Shown here: positions 46,602-56,860 of the stretch, one piece after another | Layout: every line of letters starts with the position of its first letter | Numbering within the stretch: position 1 is the first letter of the stretch | Origin: a virus | Length of the DNA stretch: 64,000 bases | Virus record (IMG/VR): IMGVR_UViG_3300044591_002232 | Location: 62,001-126,000 of that record | Strand: one strand, 5' to 3' | Translations under genes and position numbers: made by a program | Notes under the pieces: generated by a model | What the model saw: the letters and a program-made list of their open reading frames with translations, nothing else | What the model was told of the DNA's origin: nothing | Databases searched by the model: none

Positions 46602-49600
46602 ATGCCACAGGAAACCAATCTAAACGTATCTCCATATTTTGATGATTTTGATGCGGATAAGAATTACTACAAGGTTCTATTTAAACCAACTCAACCTGTT
46701 CAGGCAAGAGAATTAAATAGTCTCCAATCTATTCTACAAAATCAAGTAGAGCAGTTTGGGAATCATATTTTTAAAGAAGGATCCGTTGTAATCCCAGGTC
46801 AGCTTTCAATTGATAATCCATTTCATGCGGTGGAAATTGAGCCCCAATTCAATGGAATTCCAGTTTCTGCATATTTTAATGAAATTCTAGGAAAAACAAT
46901 CCGAGGATCTCTAAGTGGAGTCAGTGCAAAGGTTGTTTATGTTTTAGATCAAAGACTATCAGAAAGAAATAATTATACTCTTTACGTTCAATATCTAGAA
47001 AGCGGTGGGCCAAACTTTGAAAACAAGGTTTTCCTAGATGGTGAATCAATAATCACAGAAAATTCAATTACATATTCCGGAATCACCATTCAGGCTGGTC
47101 AAGAAATTGTCACAACAATTGCGGCAAATTCAACCTCAGATGGTTCGGCTGTAAATGTCGCCTCTGGTGTTTATTTTGTAAGGGGGGTTTTTGCAAGAGT
47201 AAATTCGCAGCGAATTCTTCTTGATCAATATGGAACTCAGCCATCTTACAGAGTTGGCTTCAATATTATTGAAAGAGTGGTAAATGCTCTAGAAGATGAA
47301 AGTCTTTATGATAATTCTCAAGGTTTTTCTAATTATGCGGCTCCAGGTGCTGATAGATTTCAAATTGAACTAGAACTTAAAAAATATAATATAAATGATA
47401 ATCCGGATAATTTTGTTGAAATTCTTCGGGTAATTAATGGTCAGCCTCAGTTTTTTGAAAGAAATGCTCAATATAGTCTTATCAGGGATGAGCTTGCAAG
47501 AAGAACTGCTGAAACTAATGGTGACTATTATGTAAGGCCATTTACGCTATTCGTAAGAGATTCCCTGAATGATAGGACCTTAACAAATGGTATCTATTTT
47601 GAGGAACAAAGAACCGTAAATGGAAATACACCATCAGAAGATGTGATGGTGTATGAAATTGGCCCAGGAAAGGCCTATGTTAATGGTTATGACGTTGAAA
47701 CAATTTCCCCTAGACTCTTAGAAGTTCCTAAGACGAGGGAAACAAAAACGCTAGAGAGGCAGGTTATTCCATATAATGCTGGTCAATTGATCGCTCTCAA
47801 CAATGTTTATGGGGCTCCTTATATCGGGATTAAGACCGATACTACTGTTAGTTTGATTGATCGTAGACTTGGGACCAACAAATCAGTTGCGGTTGGTACT
47901 ACTATTGGTGTGGCAAGAGTTTATGATTATGTTCCTGAAAGTTCATATTCTGACAATACAAGTATTCTTGATCTAAGACTATTCGATATTCAGACATTTA
48001 CCAAAATTACTCTGACTACTGAAATCACACAGGCAACTCCTGCACTAATTAAAGGAAAACGGAGTAATGCTTCTGGATTCTTGTATCAAAATACATCAAA
48101 TAGTAAAGAACTACTTCTTTATCAGGTCTCTGGTCAATTTTCAAATAACGAACCAATTACAATCAATGGAATTGATAATGGAAGACTTATTAGTAGTGTA
48201 GAGGATTATTCAACTTCTGATATTAAATCCATATATTCTACTTTTAGTGGGAACACTTTTAATGCGGATCTTGTTTTAGAAAATAAAATTCTTATTGCCC
48301 CATCTGGTTCTCTGTTTAATATTACTGCCGCATCGACTGGAATTTCAACAGTATCTTCAGGTCTAAGCACTGATTTTCTACGAACTATAAAGGCAGGAGA
48401 TGTTGTCTCATACGCTGTTCAAAATCTTGATGATGTCGTTTATAACAGAATAGTATCAATTTCACCAACCGGAAGAAGTTTTACCATTACCGGAATAACA
48501 ACTGTTCCGGGTATTTGTGATGGAAGACTTCCTTCTTCTAATGTTACAGTAACCAATATTGTAAAACTAACTTCTTCAATTTATTCTGAAAATTCTTCAC
48601 TACTGACTCAATTAAACCGTTCTAATATCTCTTCTATCAGTCTAGACAATAGCGAAATTTTCCAAAGAAGAGTTTTTTCTAATCAGACTATTACTTCATC
48701 AACCATTCTTCTAACAATAACTGATGAGGATGTCTTTTTTGATGGTTTTGATGAGGATAAGTATCTTATTTCATATTCCGATGGGACCATAGAGCCACTG
48801 AGGCGGGATAAATTTAGTCCTGTTGGCAATTCTGGAAAGCAAGTGCAGTTTACAGGCCTTACCAAGGCATCTGGAACCGCAACAGTAATCGCAACCGTAA
48901 AAAATATTAAACCAAATTCTAAGGCAAAAACCTTAAATAAGGCAAATGTTCTTACTATTAGTAATTCTAAATTAACTTCTTCTGGTATTGGAACTACCAC
49001 ATTAAATGATGGTTTGACATATAGTCAGGTCTATGGAACCCGAGTACAAGATGATGAGATTTCACTTAATGTGCCAGATGTAGTTAGAGTTCTTGCGGTC
49101 TACGAATCATCTTCTACTTCTGATCCACAACTTCCGAAACTACAATTTGGATCGTTCAGCGGACAAACCAATAGTAACCAAGACTTGTTTATTGGGGAAC
49201 AAATTACAGGAAAAACATCCGGAGCAGTTGGTTTAATTATCAACCGAATTGGAGTGGATGAGATTGAATATGTGTATCTCAACACTTTTAAATTTGCAGA
49301 AGACGAGATTATTACGTCAAAAGAATCCAAAATTCAAGCAACAGTTCTTTCAAGAACTTTAGGTGATAATAATGTCACTCAAAACTTTATTTTTGATGAT
49401 GGGCAGAGAGAAACAATTCTAGATTATTCTAGAATTGTCAGAAAAAGGAATGTAATTGAACCATCAAAGAAATTAAAAATCGTCTTCCAAAATTACACTA
49501 TTGATGCAAATGATACCGGAGAATTTGTATCAGTAAATAGTTACCAAAATGAAGATTTCAAACATAATATTCCTTATATTAATAATGTAAGATTAAGTGA

Positions 49601-52600
49601 TTACATTGACCTGCGGCCAAGAGTTGCTCCATACTCTGCGAGTTCAAGATCTCCATTTGAGTTTATTTCAAGAAACTTTGCGGCTGATGGCCAATATTCA
49701 AACTATGTTCTTGCCCCAGAAAATAATCTAATTCTTTCATACTCCTATTATCTCCCAAGGATAGACGTAGTTTTTCTGAATCCTAATGGAACCTTTGAGG
49801 TTGTGCAGGGGACTCCTTCTGATACTCCACAACTTCCGGAATTCAAGGCAAATGCTTTTGATATTGCGGTCCTTAATATTCCCCCCTATGTCTATGATGT
49901 AAAGAATATTCTGGTCAATATGTCAGAACACAAGAGATATCGAATGGATGATATCTCTCTTCTTGAAGAAAGAATTAGCAGGGTTGAAGAATTTACTGTA
50001 CTTTCTGTCCTAGAAAGTAAAACAGAGAACTTTGTTATTAAAGATGCTGAGACTGGACTAGACCGATTTAAATCTGGCTTCTTTGTTGATGATTTTAAGA
50101 ATCATGCGTACCATGATCTTGAAAATCCAAATTTTAAATCTTCAATTGATAAAGAAAAGAAAATTTTAAGACCACTACACTATACAACATCCCTAGATTT
50201 GCAACTTGGATCTGAGGCCATTTCAGGTATAGGGCAAACATTTGATCCAAATGCTGACCAGAGTTTTGTAAGTGATCTTGGGTCTATTGGAATTAAAAAA
50301 ACCGGAGATTTGATTACCCTTGATTATGATGAGGTTGTTTTCCACGAACAACAATTTGCCACAAAAACTGAAAGTGTTACCGCATTCCTTGTTCGATATT
50401 GGTCTGGTTTGTTAAATCTAAACCCTCCATTGGATACATGGGTTGATGAAAAGGCTATTACAACAAATAGTTTTAACAGAGTAAGATCGGTTAACCGCTT
50501 ACCAAATGCTAATATAACGGTTGTTAATAATGTAACAGAAAATGATGTGGTCTTCCGAAAGGCCCCAAATTCTCAGGCCGGTATTCAACCATTTGATTGG
50601 ATTGGAAATGCCCAGAAAAGATTAGCCCAAGGTGGAAAATTTGATGTTGCTGGAGCGGCATCTCAAGGTAGTAGAAGAGCACTTGTTATTGGTAAGAATT
50701 TTAGAGGAGAAACAAGAACTCTTGAAATTGTAAATGGCAATACTATTAGAATCGATGGTCTCCACTGGAGAACCGGGGATCTGGCTCTATTGACCAAATA
50801 TGTTCCCGCAGATGTTGCAAATCAATTTATAAACAGAATGCAGGCTGGGGGATTTGCAGGAAGAGGTGGAGCACTGGAATTCACCCCACCAACAATCGCA
50901 GAAACCAGAAAGACTTCAACTACAACAAAGAGCACTTCCAATACTATTACCACCGTTACCCCAGAAAGAATAGTTGAGCGCGAGACTCAGACATCTTCAC
51001 TGTCTCACTATACTGAGCCAGTAAGATACCTAAGAAACCGAAACATAGAATTTGTTTCTAAAGGTCTAAAACCAAGAACACGATTTTATCCATTCTTCCA
51101 GGGAGTAGATATCAGCAACTATGTAACTCCTAAGTTACTTGAAGTTGAAATGGTTTCTGGTAAGTTTGTTGTTGGTGAGACTGTTGTTTCTGATCCGACT
51201 TTTACCAGCCAAAATGTTTCATTTAGACTTTGTACTCCCAATCACAAAGAAGGTAGATTTAACAACCCAACTGAAACATTCAGGTTTAATCCTTATAATC
51301 AACAATCATTTGAACGATCATATAGTGAAACTTCTGCTGTTCTTAATGTAGATACTAGATCTATGGAACTTGCATCAGAGACTCGATTTTTTGGGCAGGT
51401 TGCTCCAAGAATGAGAATTATTGGAAGAACCTCCGGTGCAGTTGCTACCATTCGACGAATTAGACTTCTTTCTGACAATAGCGGAACCCTAATTGGTTCG
51501 TTTAATGTTCCTGATCCAAATGTAAGAGGAAATCCCCGTTGGATTAATGGTGAAAATAATTTTATATTAATTGATACTCCTTCACTTGATCAAATAAAAT
51601 TAGTCGAATTTATTCCTAATTCAAGAATCAATGAAAGTAGTGCCGAGGCTGAATTTACTTCTAGTGCTATAACTAATATTGCAGAGACAAATATTCTCAC
51701 TACAAGAAACATTAAAATTATTCCACCAAGAAATATTAATACAACAACTATTACTAATGTAACAACCAATACAACGACAGTTTCTCAAAATGTTGTCCCT
51801 AGTTCTGTTCAAATTCAACAACCTTATGATCCTCTGGCCCAATCATTCTATGTGTTTGAAGATACAGGTGTATTCCTAACTTCTGTTGATGTCTATTTTG
51901 AAACTAGTGATTCGGATAATGTTCCAGTAACTCTTCAAATTAGACCACTTCTTGCTGGGGTTCCTAGTAATATTGTAGTACCTTTCTCTGAGGTTACTCT
52001 TACTCCGGATCAGATTAATCTTTCTATTAATGGTTCAGTTCCAACCAAATTTACATTCCCATCTCCTGTTTATTTACAAGGTCCTCAACAACAAACAGTA
52101 AGACAGGCGCCAATTGCAAGCGAATCTTCAGCAGAATATGCAATTGTTTTGATTTCAAACAGCCCAAATTATAGGGTATTTGTTACTGAGCTTGGTCAAA
52201 ATGATATTCAAAGTAGAATTAGAATAACCAAACAGCCTACACTGGGAAGTATGTTTAAGTCCCAGAATGGAACTGTGTGGACACCCTCTCAATTGGAGGA
52301 TCTAAAATACAAAATTTATAGGGCACAGTTTAAAAATGAAGGTATTTTAAAATTCTTTAATCCAAAACTTGATATTGGAAATGGTAAGAAAACCGTCACC
52401 GGCCCTAATCAATTTGAATTCCTATCAAAGAGAATTATTGTTGGTCTAGGTTCAACTGGTTATTCTTCTGCGGTTCAAGAAGGTGTCACTATTACTCAGG
52501 GTAGTGCTTCGGCTACTCTAATTGGAATTTCTGGTAGAATCACAACTGGCGCAGGAGCCGGAACAACCATAAGCAATGTTGGTTTTGGTTATACTAATGG

Positions 52601-54335
52601 GACCTTTACTAATGTTAATCTGGTTACAGAGACTGGATTTGGTCTAGGTGCAGTTGCAACTGTTGGTGTAGCTAATAGTGTTATTGGTTCTATTAATATT
52701 ACTAATGGTGGGATTGGTTATAAGGTGGGCGATTCTCTTCTGATTCCACCTCTTGGACAAGGCCTAGGAATTAATGGTCGAATTACCGTTACCAATATTG
52801 CATCGCCTAACACATTTGTTCTCGATGAAGTACAAGGAACCTTTAATGTTGGGGTATCAACGGTCAACTTTATAAATTCTTCTGGAATATCAAGTGCAAT
52901 TGGAGCAGGTATTACAGTAACTTCCATTACCGAGGATCAATTCTTTGATGGTCTTCATATGAAGGTCTATCAACAAAATCATGGTATGCATTCATTTGAA
53001 AATTATGTAGAAATTAATGATTTTAGACCACTTAATTCTGGTACTAATTCTACAACATCATCTGAAATTACATCAACCCAAAATACAATTCCACTTCAAT
53101 CATCAGCTGGATTCAATATTTTTGAAGGGGTGACAGTAAGTCCAATAAATCCTGGTTATGCAATTATCGGTAATGAGGTCATCAGATACACTGCAATTTC
53201 CGGGAATACATTAACTGGTGTTACAAGAGCAGTTGATGGAACTCAGGCAATTGCATATGCGAATAATACTTTTGTTTATAAGTATGAATTTAATGGAGTA
53301 TCACTGAGAAGAATTAATAAAATTCACAATTTTGCGGAAGTAGATTCAGCCAATACTGGAAAATTCCCGATTGATTTGAATAGTTACTTCATTAAGATTG
53401 ACATGAGTGATACCGATTTTGATGGAAAATCAATTGGAACTAACAGAGAAAACAATCTCTATTTCAGGCAGCATGTACAAGGTGGACAAACCGGAACTGT
53501 TATTTCTAATAACATCCAGTACGAATCAATTACTCCAAATATTGCAAGTATTATTCCGGCAAAAACAAATATTTCAACCAAAATTAGGACCTTCACTGGT
53601 TCTAGTGTTGGTGGAAATGAAAAGCCATTTATAGACAGAGGATTTGAAATTATTCCCCTTGATACGCAAACCTATTTCACAGAGCCAAAATTAATTTGCT
53701 CTTCTGTAAATGAAGAAAGATTTATTACTAACTCTCCTGGAAATAGATCATTGTCTTTTGAAATGCTATTTACAACCGATGATACTAGGGTTTCTCCGGT
53801 TGTTGATACAATTAATACCTCTGTTGCTCTAACATCAAACTTGATTAATAATTCAAATGGAATTGGCGAATTAGCAACGTATTCAACCGATACTTTAGTG
53901 AGAGGAGATAATGATTCTCACGAGGCTATCTACATTTCAAAACCAACTCGTCTGAAAATCCCCGCCAATGCGATCAAGGTGATCTTAAGTGCAAGTCGCA
54001 ATGATTTAAATGATGTTCGGGTTCTTTATCAAATTTTCCGAGATGATGAATCCAATGTTAATCCTTCCTTTGAACTATTTCCTGGTTATAAAAATTATGT
54101 AGTCGATGGGTTTGGAATTAAGAGAGTTATTGATGTTTCTAAGAATGATGGATCTTCAGATTCGTTTGTCAAAGAAACTTCAGATAGAACATTTAAGGAT
54201 TATGAATATTCAGTGGATGATCTTCCTGATTTCAATGCATTTGCCATCAAAATTGTCATGGCAAGTAGTAACCAGGCGACACCCCCTCTGATTCGCCAAC
54301 TCAGGGCAATCGCAACCATTAAACCGAGGATTTAA
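46602..54335 (+). CDS. giant DUF4815-type structural protein
   Basis: A 2577-aa protein. N-terminal SPYFDDFDADKNYYKVLFKP and VQARELNSLQSILQNQVEQF then GNHIFKEGSVVIPG are the hallmark of DUF4815 proteins in tailed phages. Further along are GSGY-type repeats (about 1990-2060: VGFGYTNGTF, GGIGYKVGDS) and one GYAIIGNEVIRYTAISGNTL module (about 2180-2225). The coil near 1110-1160 (LEERISRVEEFTVL) may trimerise it. Probably a baseplate-peripheral or proximal fiber protein, in the position of gp9/gp10-class genes. Length and repeats suggest multi-domain fusion. Confidence 0.75.
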   Translation: MPQETNLNVSPYFDDFDADKNYYKVLFKPTQPVQARELNSLQSILQNQVEQFGNHIFKEGSVVIPGQLSIDNPFHAVEIEPQFNGIPVSAYFNEILGKTIRGSLSGVSAKVVYVLDQRLSERNNYTLYVQYLESGGPNFENKVFLDGESIITENSITYSGITIQAGQEIVTTIAANSTSDGSAVNVASGVYFVRGVFARVNSQRILLDQYGTQPSYRVGFNIIERVVNALEDESLYDNSQGFSNYAAPGADRFQIELELKKYNINDNPDNFVEILRVINGQPQFFERNAQYSLIRDELARRTAETNGDYYVRPFTLFVRDSLNDRTLTNGIYFEEQRTVNGNTPSEDVMVYEIGPGKAYVNGYDVETISPRLLEVPKTRETKTLERQVIPYNAGQLIALNNVYGAPYIGIKTDTTVSLIDRRLGTNKSVAVGTTIGVARVYDYVPESSYSDNTSILDLRLFDIQTFTKITLTTEITQATPALIKGKRSNASGFLYQNTSNSKELLLYQVSGQFSNNEPITINGIDNGRLISSVEDYSTSDIKSIYSTFSGNTFNADLVLENKILIAPSGSLFNITAASTGISTVSSGLSTDFLRTIKAGDVVSYAVQNLDDVVYNRIVSISPTGRSFTITGITTVPGICDGRLPSSNVTVTNIVKLTSSIYSENSSLLTQLNRSNISSISLDNSEIFQRRVFSNQTITSSTILLTITDEDVFFDGFDEDKYLISYSDGTIEPLRRDKFSPVGNSGKQVQFTGLTKASGTATVIATVKNIKPNSKAKTLNKANVLTISNSKLTSSGIGTTTLNDGLTYSQVYGTRVQDDEISLNVPDVVRVLAVYESSSTSDPQLPKLQFGSFSGQTNSNQDLFIGEQITGKTSGAVGLIINRIGVDEIEYVYLNTFKFAEDEIITSKESKIQATVLSRTLGDNNVTQNFIFDDGQRETILDYSRIVRKRNVIEPSKKLKIVFQNYTIDANDTGEFVSVNSYQNEDFKHNIPYINNVRLSDYIDLRPRVAPYSASSRSPFEFISRNFAADGQYSNYVLAPENNLILSYSYYLPRIDVVFLNPNGTFEVVQGTPSDTPQLPEFKANAFDIAVLNIPPYVYDVKNILVNMSEHKRYRMDDISLLEERISRVEEFTVLSVLESKTENFVIKDAETGLDRFKSGFFVDDFKNHAYHDLENPNFKSSIDKEKKILRPLHYTTSLDLQLGSEAISGIGQTFDPNADQSFVSDLGSIGIKKTGDLITLDYDEVVFHEQQFATKTESVTAFLVRYWSGLLNLNPPLDTWVDEKAITTNSFNRVRSVNRLPNANITVVNNVTENDVVFRKAPNSQAGIQPFDWIGNAQKRLAQGGKFDVAGAASQGSRRALVIGKNFRGETRTLEIVNGNTIRIDGLHWRTGDLALLTKYVPADVANQFINRMQAGGFAGRGGALEFTPPTIAETRKTSTTTKSTSNTITTVTPERIVERETQTSSLSHYTEPVRYLRNRNIEFVSKGLKPRTRFYPFFQGVDISNYVTPKLLEVEMVSGKFVVGETVVSDPTFTSQNVSFRLCTPNHKEGRFNNPTETFRFNPYNQQSFERSYSETSAVLNVDTRSMELASETRFFGQVAPRMRIIGRTSGAVATIRRIRLLSDNSGTLIGSFNVPDPNVRGNPRWINGENNFILIDTPSLDQIKLVEFIPNSRINESSAEAEFTSSAITNIAETNILTTRNIKIIPPRNINTTTITNVTTNTTTVSQNVVPSSVQIQQPYDPLAQSFYVFEDTGVFLTSVDVYFETSDSDNVPVTLQIRPLLAGVPSNIVVPFSEVTLTPDQINLSINGSVPTKFTFPSPVYLQGPQQQTVRQAPIASESSAEYAIVLISNSPNYRVFVTELGQNDIQSRIRITKQPTLGSMFKSQNGTVWTPSQLEDLKYKIYRAQFKNEGILKFFNPKLDIGNGKKTVTGPNQFEFLSKRIIVGLGSTGYSSAVQEGVTITQGSASATLIGISGRITTGAGAGTTISNVGFGYTNGTFTNVNLVTETGFGLGAVATVGVANSVIGSINITNGGIGYKVGDSLLIPPLGQGLGINGRITVTNIASPNTFVLDEVQGTFNVGVSTVNFINSSGISSAIGAGITVTSITEDQFFDGLHMKVYQQNHGMHSFENYVEINDFRPLNSGTNSTTSSEITSTQNTIPLQSSAGFNIFEGVTVSPINPGYAIIGNEVIRYTAISGNTLTGVTRAVDGTQAIAYANNTFVYKYEFNGVSLRRINKIHNFAEVDSANTGKFPIDLNSYFIKIDMSDTDFDGKSIGTNRENNLYFRQHVQGGQTGTVISNNIQYESITPNIASIIPAKTNISTKIRTFTGSSVGGNEKPFIDRGFEIIPLDTQTYFTEPKLICSSVNEERFITNSPGNRSLSFEMLFTTDDTRVSPVVDTINTSVALTSNLINNSNGIGELATYSTDTLVRGDNDSHEAIYISKPTRLKIPANAIKVILSASRNDLNDVRVLYQIFRDDESNVNPSFELFPGYKNYVVDGFGIKRVIDVSKNDGSSDSFVKETSDRTFKDYEYSVDDLPDFNAFAIKIVMASSNQATPPLIRQLRAIATIKPRI

Positions 54336-54337
54336 TT

Positions 54338-54559
54338 ATGTCTTATATCAAGGTAAAGGATAATGAACATCTTCTAAGAGATGTAGATTCTAATGGTATT
54401 ATTAATAACAATACCGAAGAATATAAAAATTATGTTAATGCCTACATCAGGCAGATGAGTTCAAAGGCCAGAATAGAAGAATTGCAAAGTCAGGTTGATG
54501 ATATTAGAAGTGATGTTAAAGAAATCAAAGAACTAATTTTAAAACTATTAAATAGTTAA
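54338..54559 (+). CDS. small coiled-coil virion-cluster protein (73 aa)
   Basis: Begins MSYIKVKDNEHLLRDVDSNG and has a C-terminal coiled coil (ARIEELQSQVDDIRSDVKEI). A small cyanophage protein of this kind is regularly found in the tail cluster. A GAGGA lies 8 nt before the ATG. Probably a virion or assembly component; role not established. Confidence 0.65.
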   Translation: MSYIKVKDNEHLLRDVDSNGIINNNTEEYKNYVNAYIRQMSSKARIEELQSQVDDIRSDVKEIKELILKLLNS

Positions 54560-54564
54560 AAAAA

Positions 54565-55383
54565 ATGGCAAAACCATCTTCTAGACAAGAACTTGTAGAT
54601 TATTGCAAAAGAAAACTGGGAGCACCGGTTTTGGAAATAAATGTTGCTGAAGAGCAAATTGATGATCTGGTTGATGATGCAGTTCAATTCTTCCAAGAAA
54701 GACACTTTGATGGAGTTTCTCAGACTATTCTAAAATATGAGATAACCCAAGAAGATATTGACCGCGCCAGAGGAAGAACCGGAGAAGGTACATACACCCA
54801 AGTTGGTATTGCAAAAACCTATACATATAAAGAAAATTCCAATTATATTGAAATTCCAGATCATATTATAGGTATTAATAAGGTCTTTAAATTATTTGGA
54901 AGTCAGAGTCTTGGTTATGGAATGTTCAATTTTAAATATCAACTGTTTCTTAATGACATTTATTACTGGGGATCTACTGATATTTTAACCTATTTTATGA
55001 CCAAGAGATATCTTGAAGACATGGACTGGATTTTAAGTCCAGATGCTATGGTTAGATTTAATAAAAGAGACTCTAAACTTTATATCGATGTTGACTGGGC
55101 AACGGTTTCTCCTGGAAATATTTTACTTATTGATTGTTATAGAGTCCTGGATCCAACTGATTCAACAAAAGTATGGAATGATAGTTTTCTTAAACCATAC
55201 TTAACGGCCCTCATAAAAAGGCAATGGGGACAGAATCTTATTAAGTTTAGAGGTGTAAAACTTCCTGGTGGGGTTGAATTAAATGGTCGGGAAATTTATG
55301 ATGATGCCCAAAGAGAAATTGATATAATTATTGAACGCATGAGTTCCTCGTATGAGATGCCATGTTTCGATTTAGTTGGATAA
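54565..55383 (+). CDS. gp13: neck protein gp13
   Basis: A 272-aa protein: SSRQELVDYCKRKLGAPVLE, VAEEQIDDLVDDAVQFFQER and GINKVFKLFGSQSLGYGMFN match gp13 of T4-like phages (T4: 309 aa), the head-completion protein forming the neck ring with gp14. C-terminal ALIKRQWGQNLIKFRGVKLP then IYDDAQREIDIIIERM are also typical. Confidence 0.92.
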   Translation: MAKPSSRQELVDYCKRKLGAPVLEINVAEEQIDDLVDDAVQFFQERHFDGVSQTILKYEITQEDIDRARGRTGEGTYTQVGIAKTYTYKENSNYIEIPDHIIGINKVFKLFGSQSLGYGMFNFKYQLFLNDIYYWGSTDILTYFMTKRYLEDMDWILSPDAMVRFNKRDSKLYIDVDWATVSPGNILLIDCYRVLDPTDSTKVWNDSFLKPYLTALIKRQWGQNLIKFRGVKLPGGVELNGREIYDDAQREIDIIIERMSSSYEMPCFDLVG

Positions 55384-55392
55384 TTTATGTTT

Positions 55393-55440
55393 TATAAATC
55401 TCTTTATTCTTTAGTCTCTCAGTAGTTTACCTAAATTAAG
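55393..55440 (+). promoter_or_regulatory. possible late promoter before gp14
   Basis: In the 70-nt gap before gp14, TATAAAT at 55393-55399 and a CTAAATT at 55431-55437 both resemble the late box; neither is a perfect match. Confidence 0.35.
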
Positions 55441-55453
55441 AATTCAGTAAAAA

Positions 55454-56860
55454 ATGTTAAATCCATTCTTTCTTCAGGGCTCAAAAACCGAGCAGGGTCT
55501 CATAAACGACCTAATAAAAGAAACGATCCAAATTCACGGGATAGATATTTATTATCTTCCTAGAGAATATGTCACAAAAAGAACTGTAATTAGAGAGGTT
55601 ATAGAATCTAAATTTTCTTCTGCATATCCAATCGAGGCCTATATTGACACCTATGAAGGTTATGAAGGAGCCGGGGTTCTTCTCAGTAAGTTTGGAATTC
55701 AGCCTAATACGGACCTAAATTTAATTATTTCAAAAGAAAGATACGAAACCTATATTACTCCACTTTCAAAGACTAATCCAAAAATACCACTCCCAGAAAG
55801 ACCAAAAGAGGGCGATTTGATTTGGTTTCCATTAGGAGATAGATTATTTGAAATTAAATTTGTTGAACATGAGACCCCATTTTATCAGTTACAGAAAAAT
55901 TATGTTTACAACCTAAGGTGTGAACTCTTTAGGTATCAAGATGAAATTATTGATACTGGATTTATCAATATTGACGATAATATAAAGGATTCTGGATTCA
56001 TTGAGGTTTATACAATGATTGGAATTGGATCCCAAGCATCTGCATCGGCAACTATTGTAAATGGTGGAGTTCGGTTTGTAACAATTACAAATAGAGGGGA
56101 TGGGTATTCTTCCGCTCCTCTGGTTGTATTCGGGGATCCTCCACCGGGAGGTCAAACAACAACTGGTATTGCAACCATGATTTCTGGTATTGTTGATCTT
56201 TGTGAACCTGACGAAACTTTACAGAGAGTTCAGGGAGTTCAAATTACAAATGCCGGGTTTGGTTACACTGTTGCGCCTAGAGTAACTTTTATTGGTGGGG
56301 GTGGTGCCGGAGCCGAAGGATTTGCAACAATTGGCGATGGTATTGTTGGAATTGTAACAATCATCAATGGTGGATCTGGATACTCTTCCTCCCCACTAGT
56401 TACTTTTGTCGGAGCCGCAACAAGTACTGCTTCTGCAACTTCAGTATTGAATAATGGAGTTGTTTCACAAATACTTGTAAGCCATGCTGGTCTTGGCTAT
56501 ACCACAATTCCACAAGTTGTAATAGGGTCTCCATTTAGTTCTGGTTTTGGAACCTACATTTTCAATGAGGAAGTAGTTGGAAGTGCCTCCAGTATGACAG
56601 CAAGGGTCAGAGACTGGAACGCAACTACTTTACAGCTCCAGCTTGGAAATTCATCTGGAGAATTTTTACCAGGAGAATTAATTGTTGGTCAAGAATCTGG
56701 CGCATCTTATCAGATCCGCCAGTCTCCAGAATTGTTGACAGTAGATGAGAGAGAAGAGCAAGGATTAATTGTTGATAAATATAAACAAAATGACGATATT
56801 CAAATTGCGGCAAATGAAATTCTAGATTTTAGTGAAAGAAACCCCTTTGGTACACCATAA
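55454..56860 (+). CDS. gp14: neck protein gp14 with inserted beta-repeat domain
   Basis: A 468-aa protein. N-terminal MLNPFFLQGSKTEQGLINDL, GIDIYYLPREYVTKRTVIRE and FKIFVEHETPFYQLQKN-type segments match gp14 (T4: 256 aa), and the expected end LDFSERNPFG is present. Between them (about 190-370) sits an insertion of four repeats: VTITNRGDGYSSAPLVVFG, VQITNAGFGYTVAPRVTFIG, VTIINGGSGYSSSPLVTFVG and ILVSHAGLGYTTIPQVVIG. gp14 ends the head below gp13. The insertion probably forms surface decoration on the neck. Confidence 0.9.
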   Translation: MLNPFFLQGSKTEQGLINDLIKETIQIHGIDIYYLPREYVTKRTVIREVIESKFSSAYPIEAYIDTYEGYEGAGVLLSKFGIQPNTDLNLIISKERYETYITPLSKTNPKIPLPERPKEGDLIWFPLGDRLFEIKFVEHETPFYQLQKNYVYNLRCELFRYQDEIIDTGFINIDDNIKDSGFIEVYTMIGIGSQASASATIVNGGVRFVTITNRGDGYSSAPLVVFGDPPPGGQTTTGIATMISGIVDLCEPDETLQRVQGVQITNAGFGYTVAPRVTFIGGGGAGAEGFATIGDGIVGIVTIINGGSGYSSSPLVTFVGAATSTASATSVLNNGVVSQILVSHAGLGYTTIPQVVIGSPFSSGFGTYIFNEEVVGSASSMTARVRDWNATTLQLQLGNSSGEFLPGELIVGQESGASYQIRQSPELLTVDEREEQGLIVDKYKQNDDIQIAANEILDFSERNPFGTP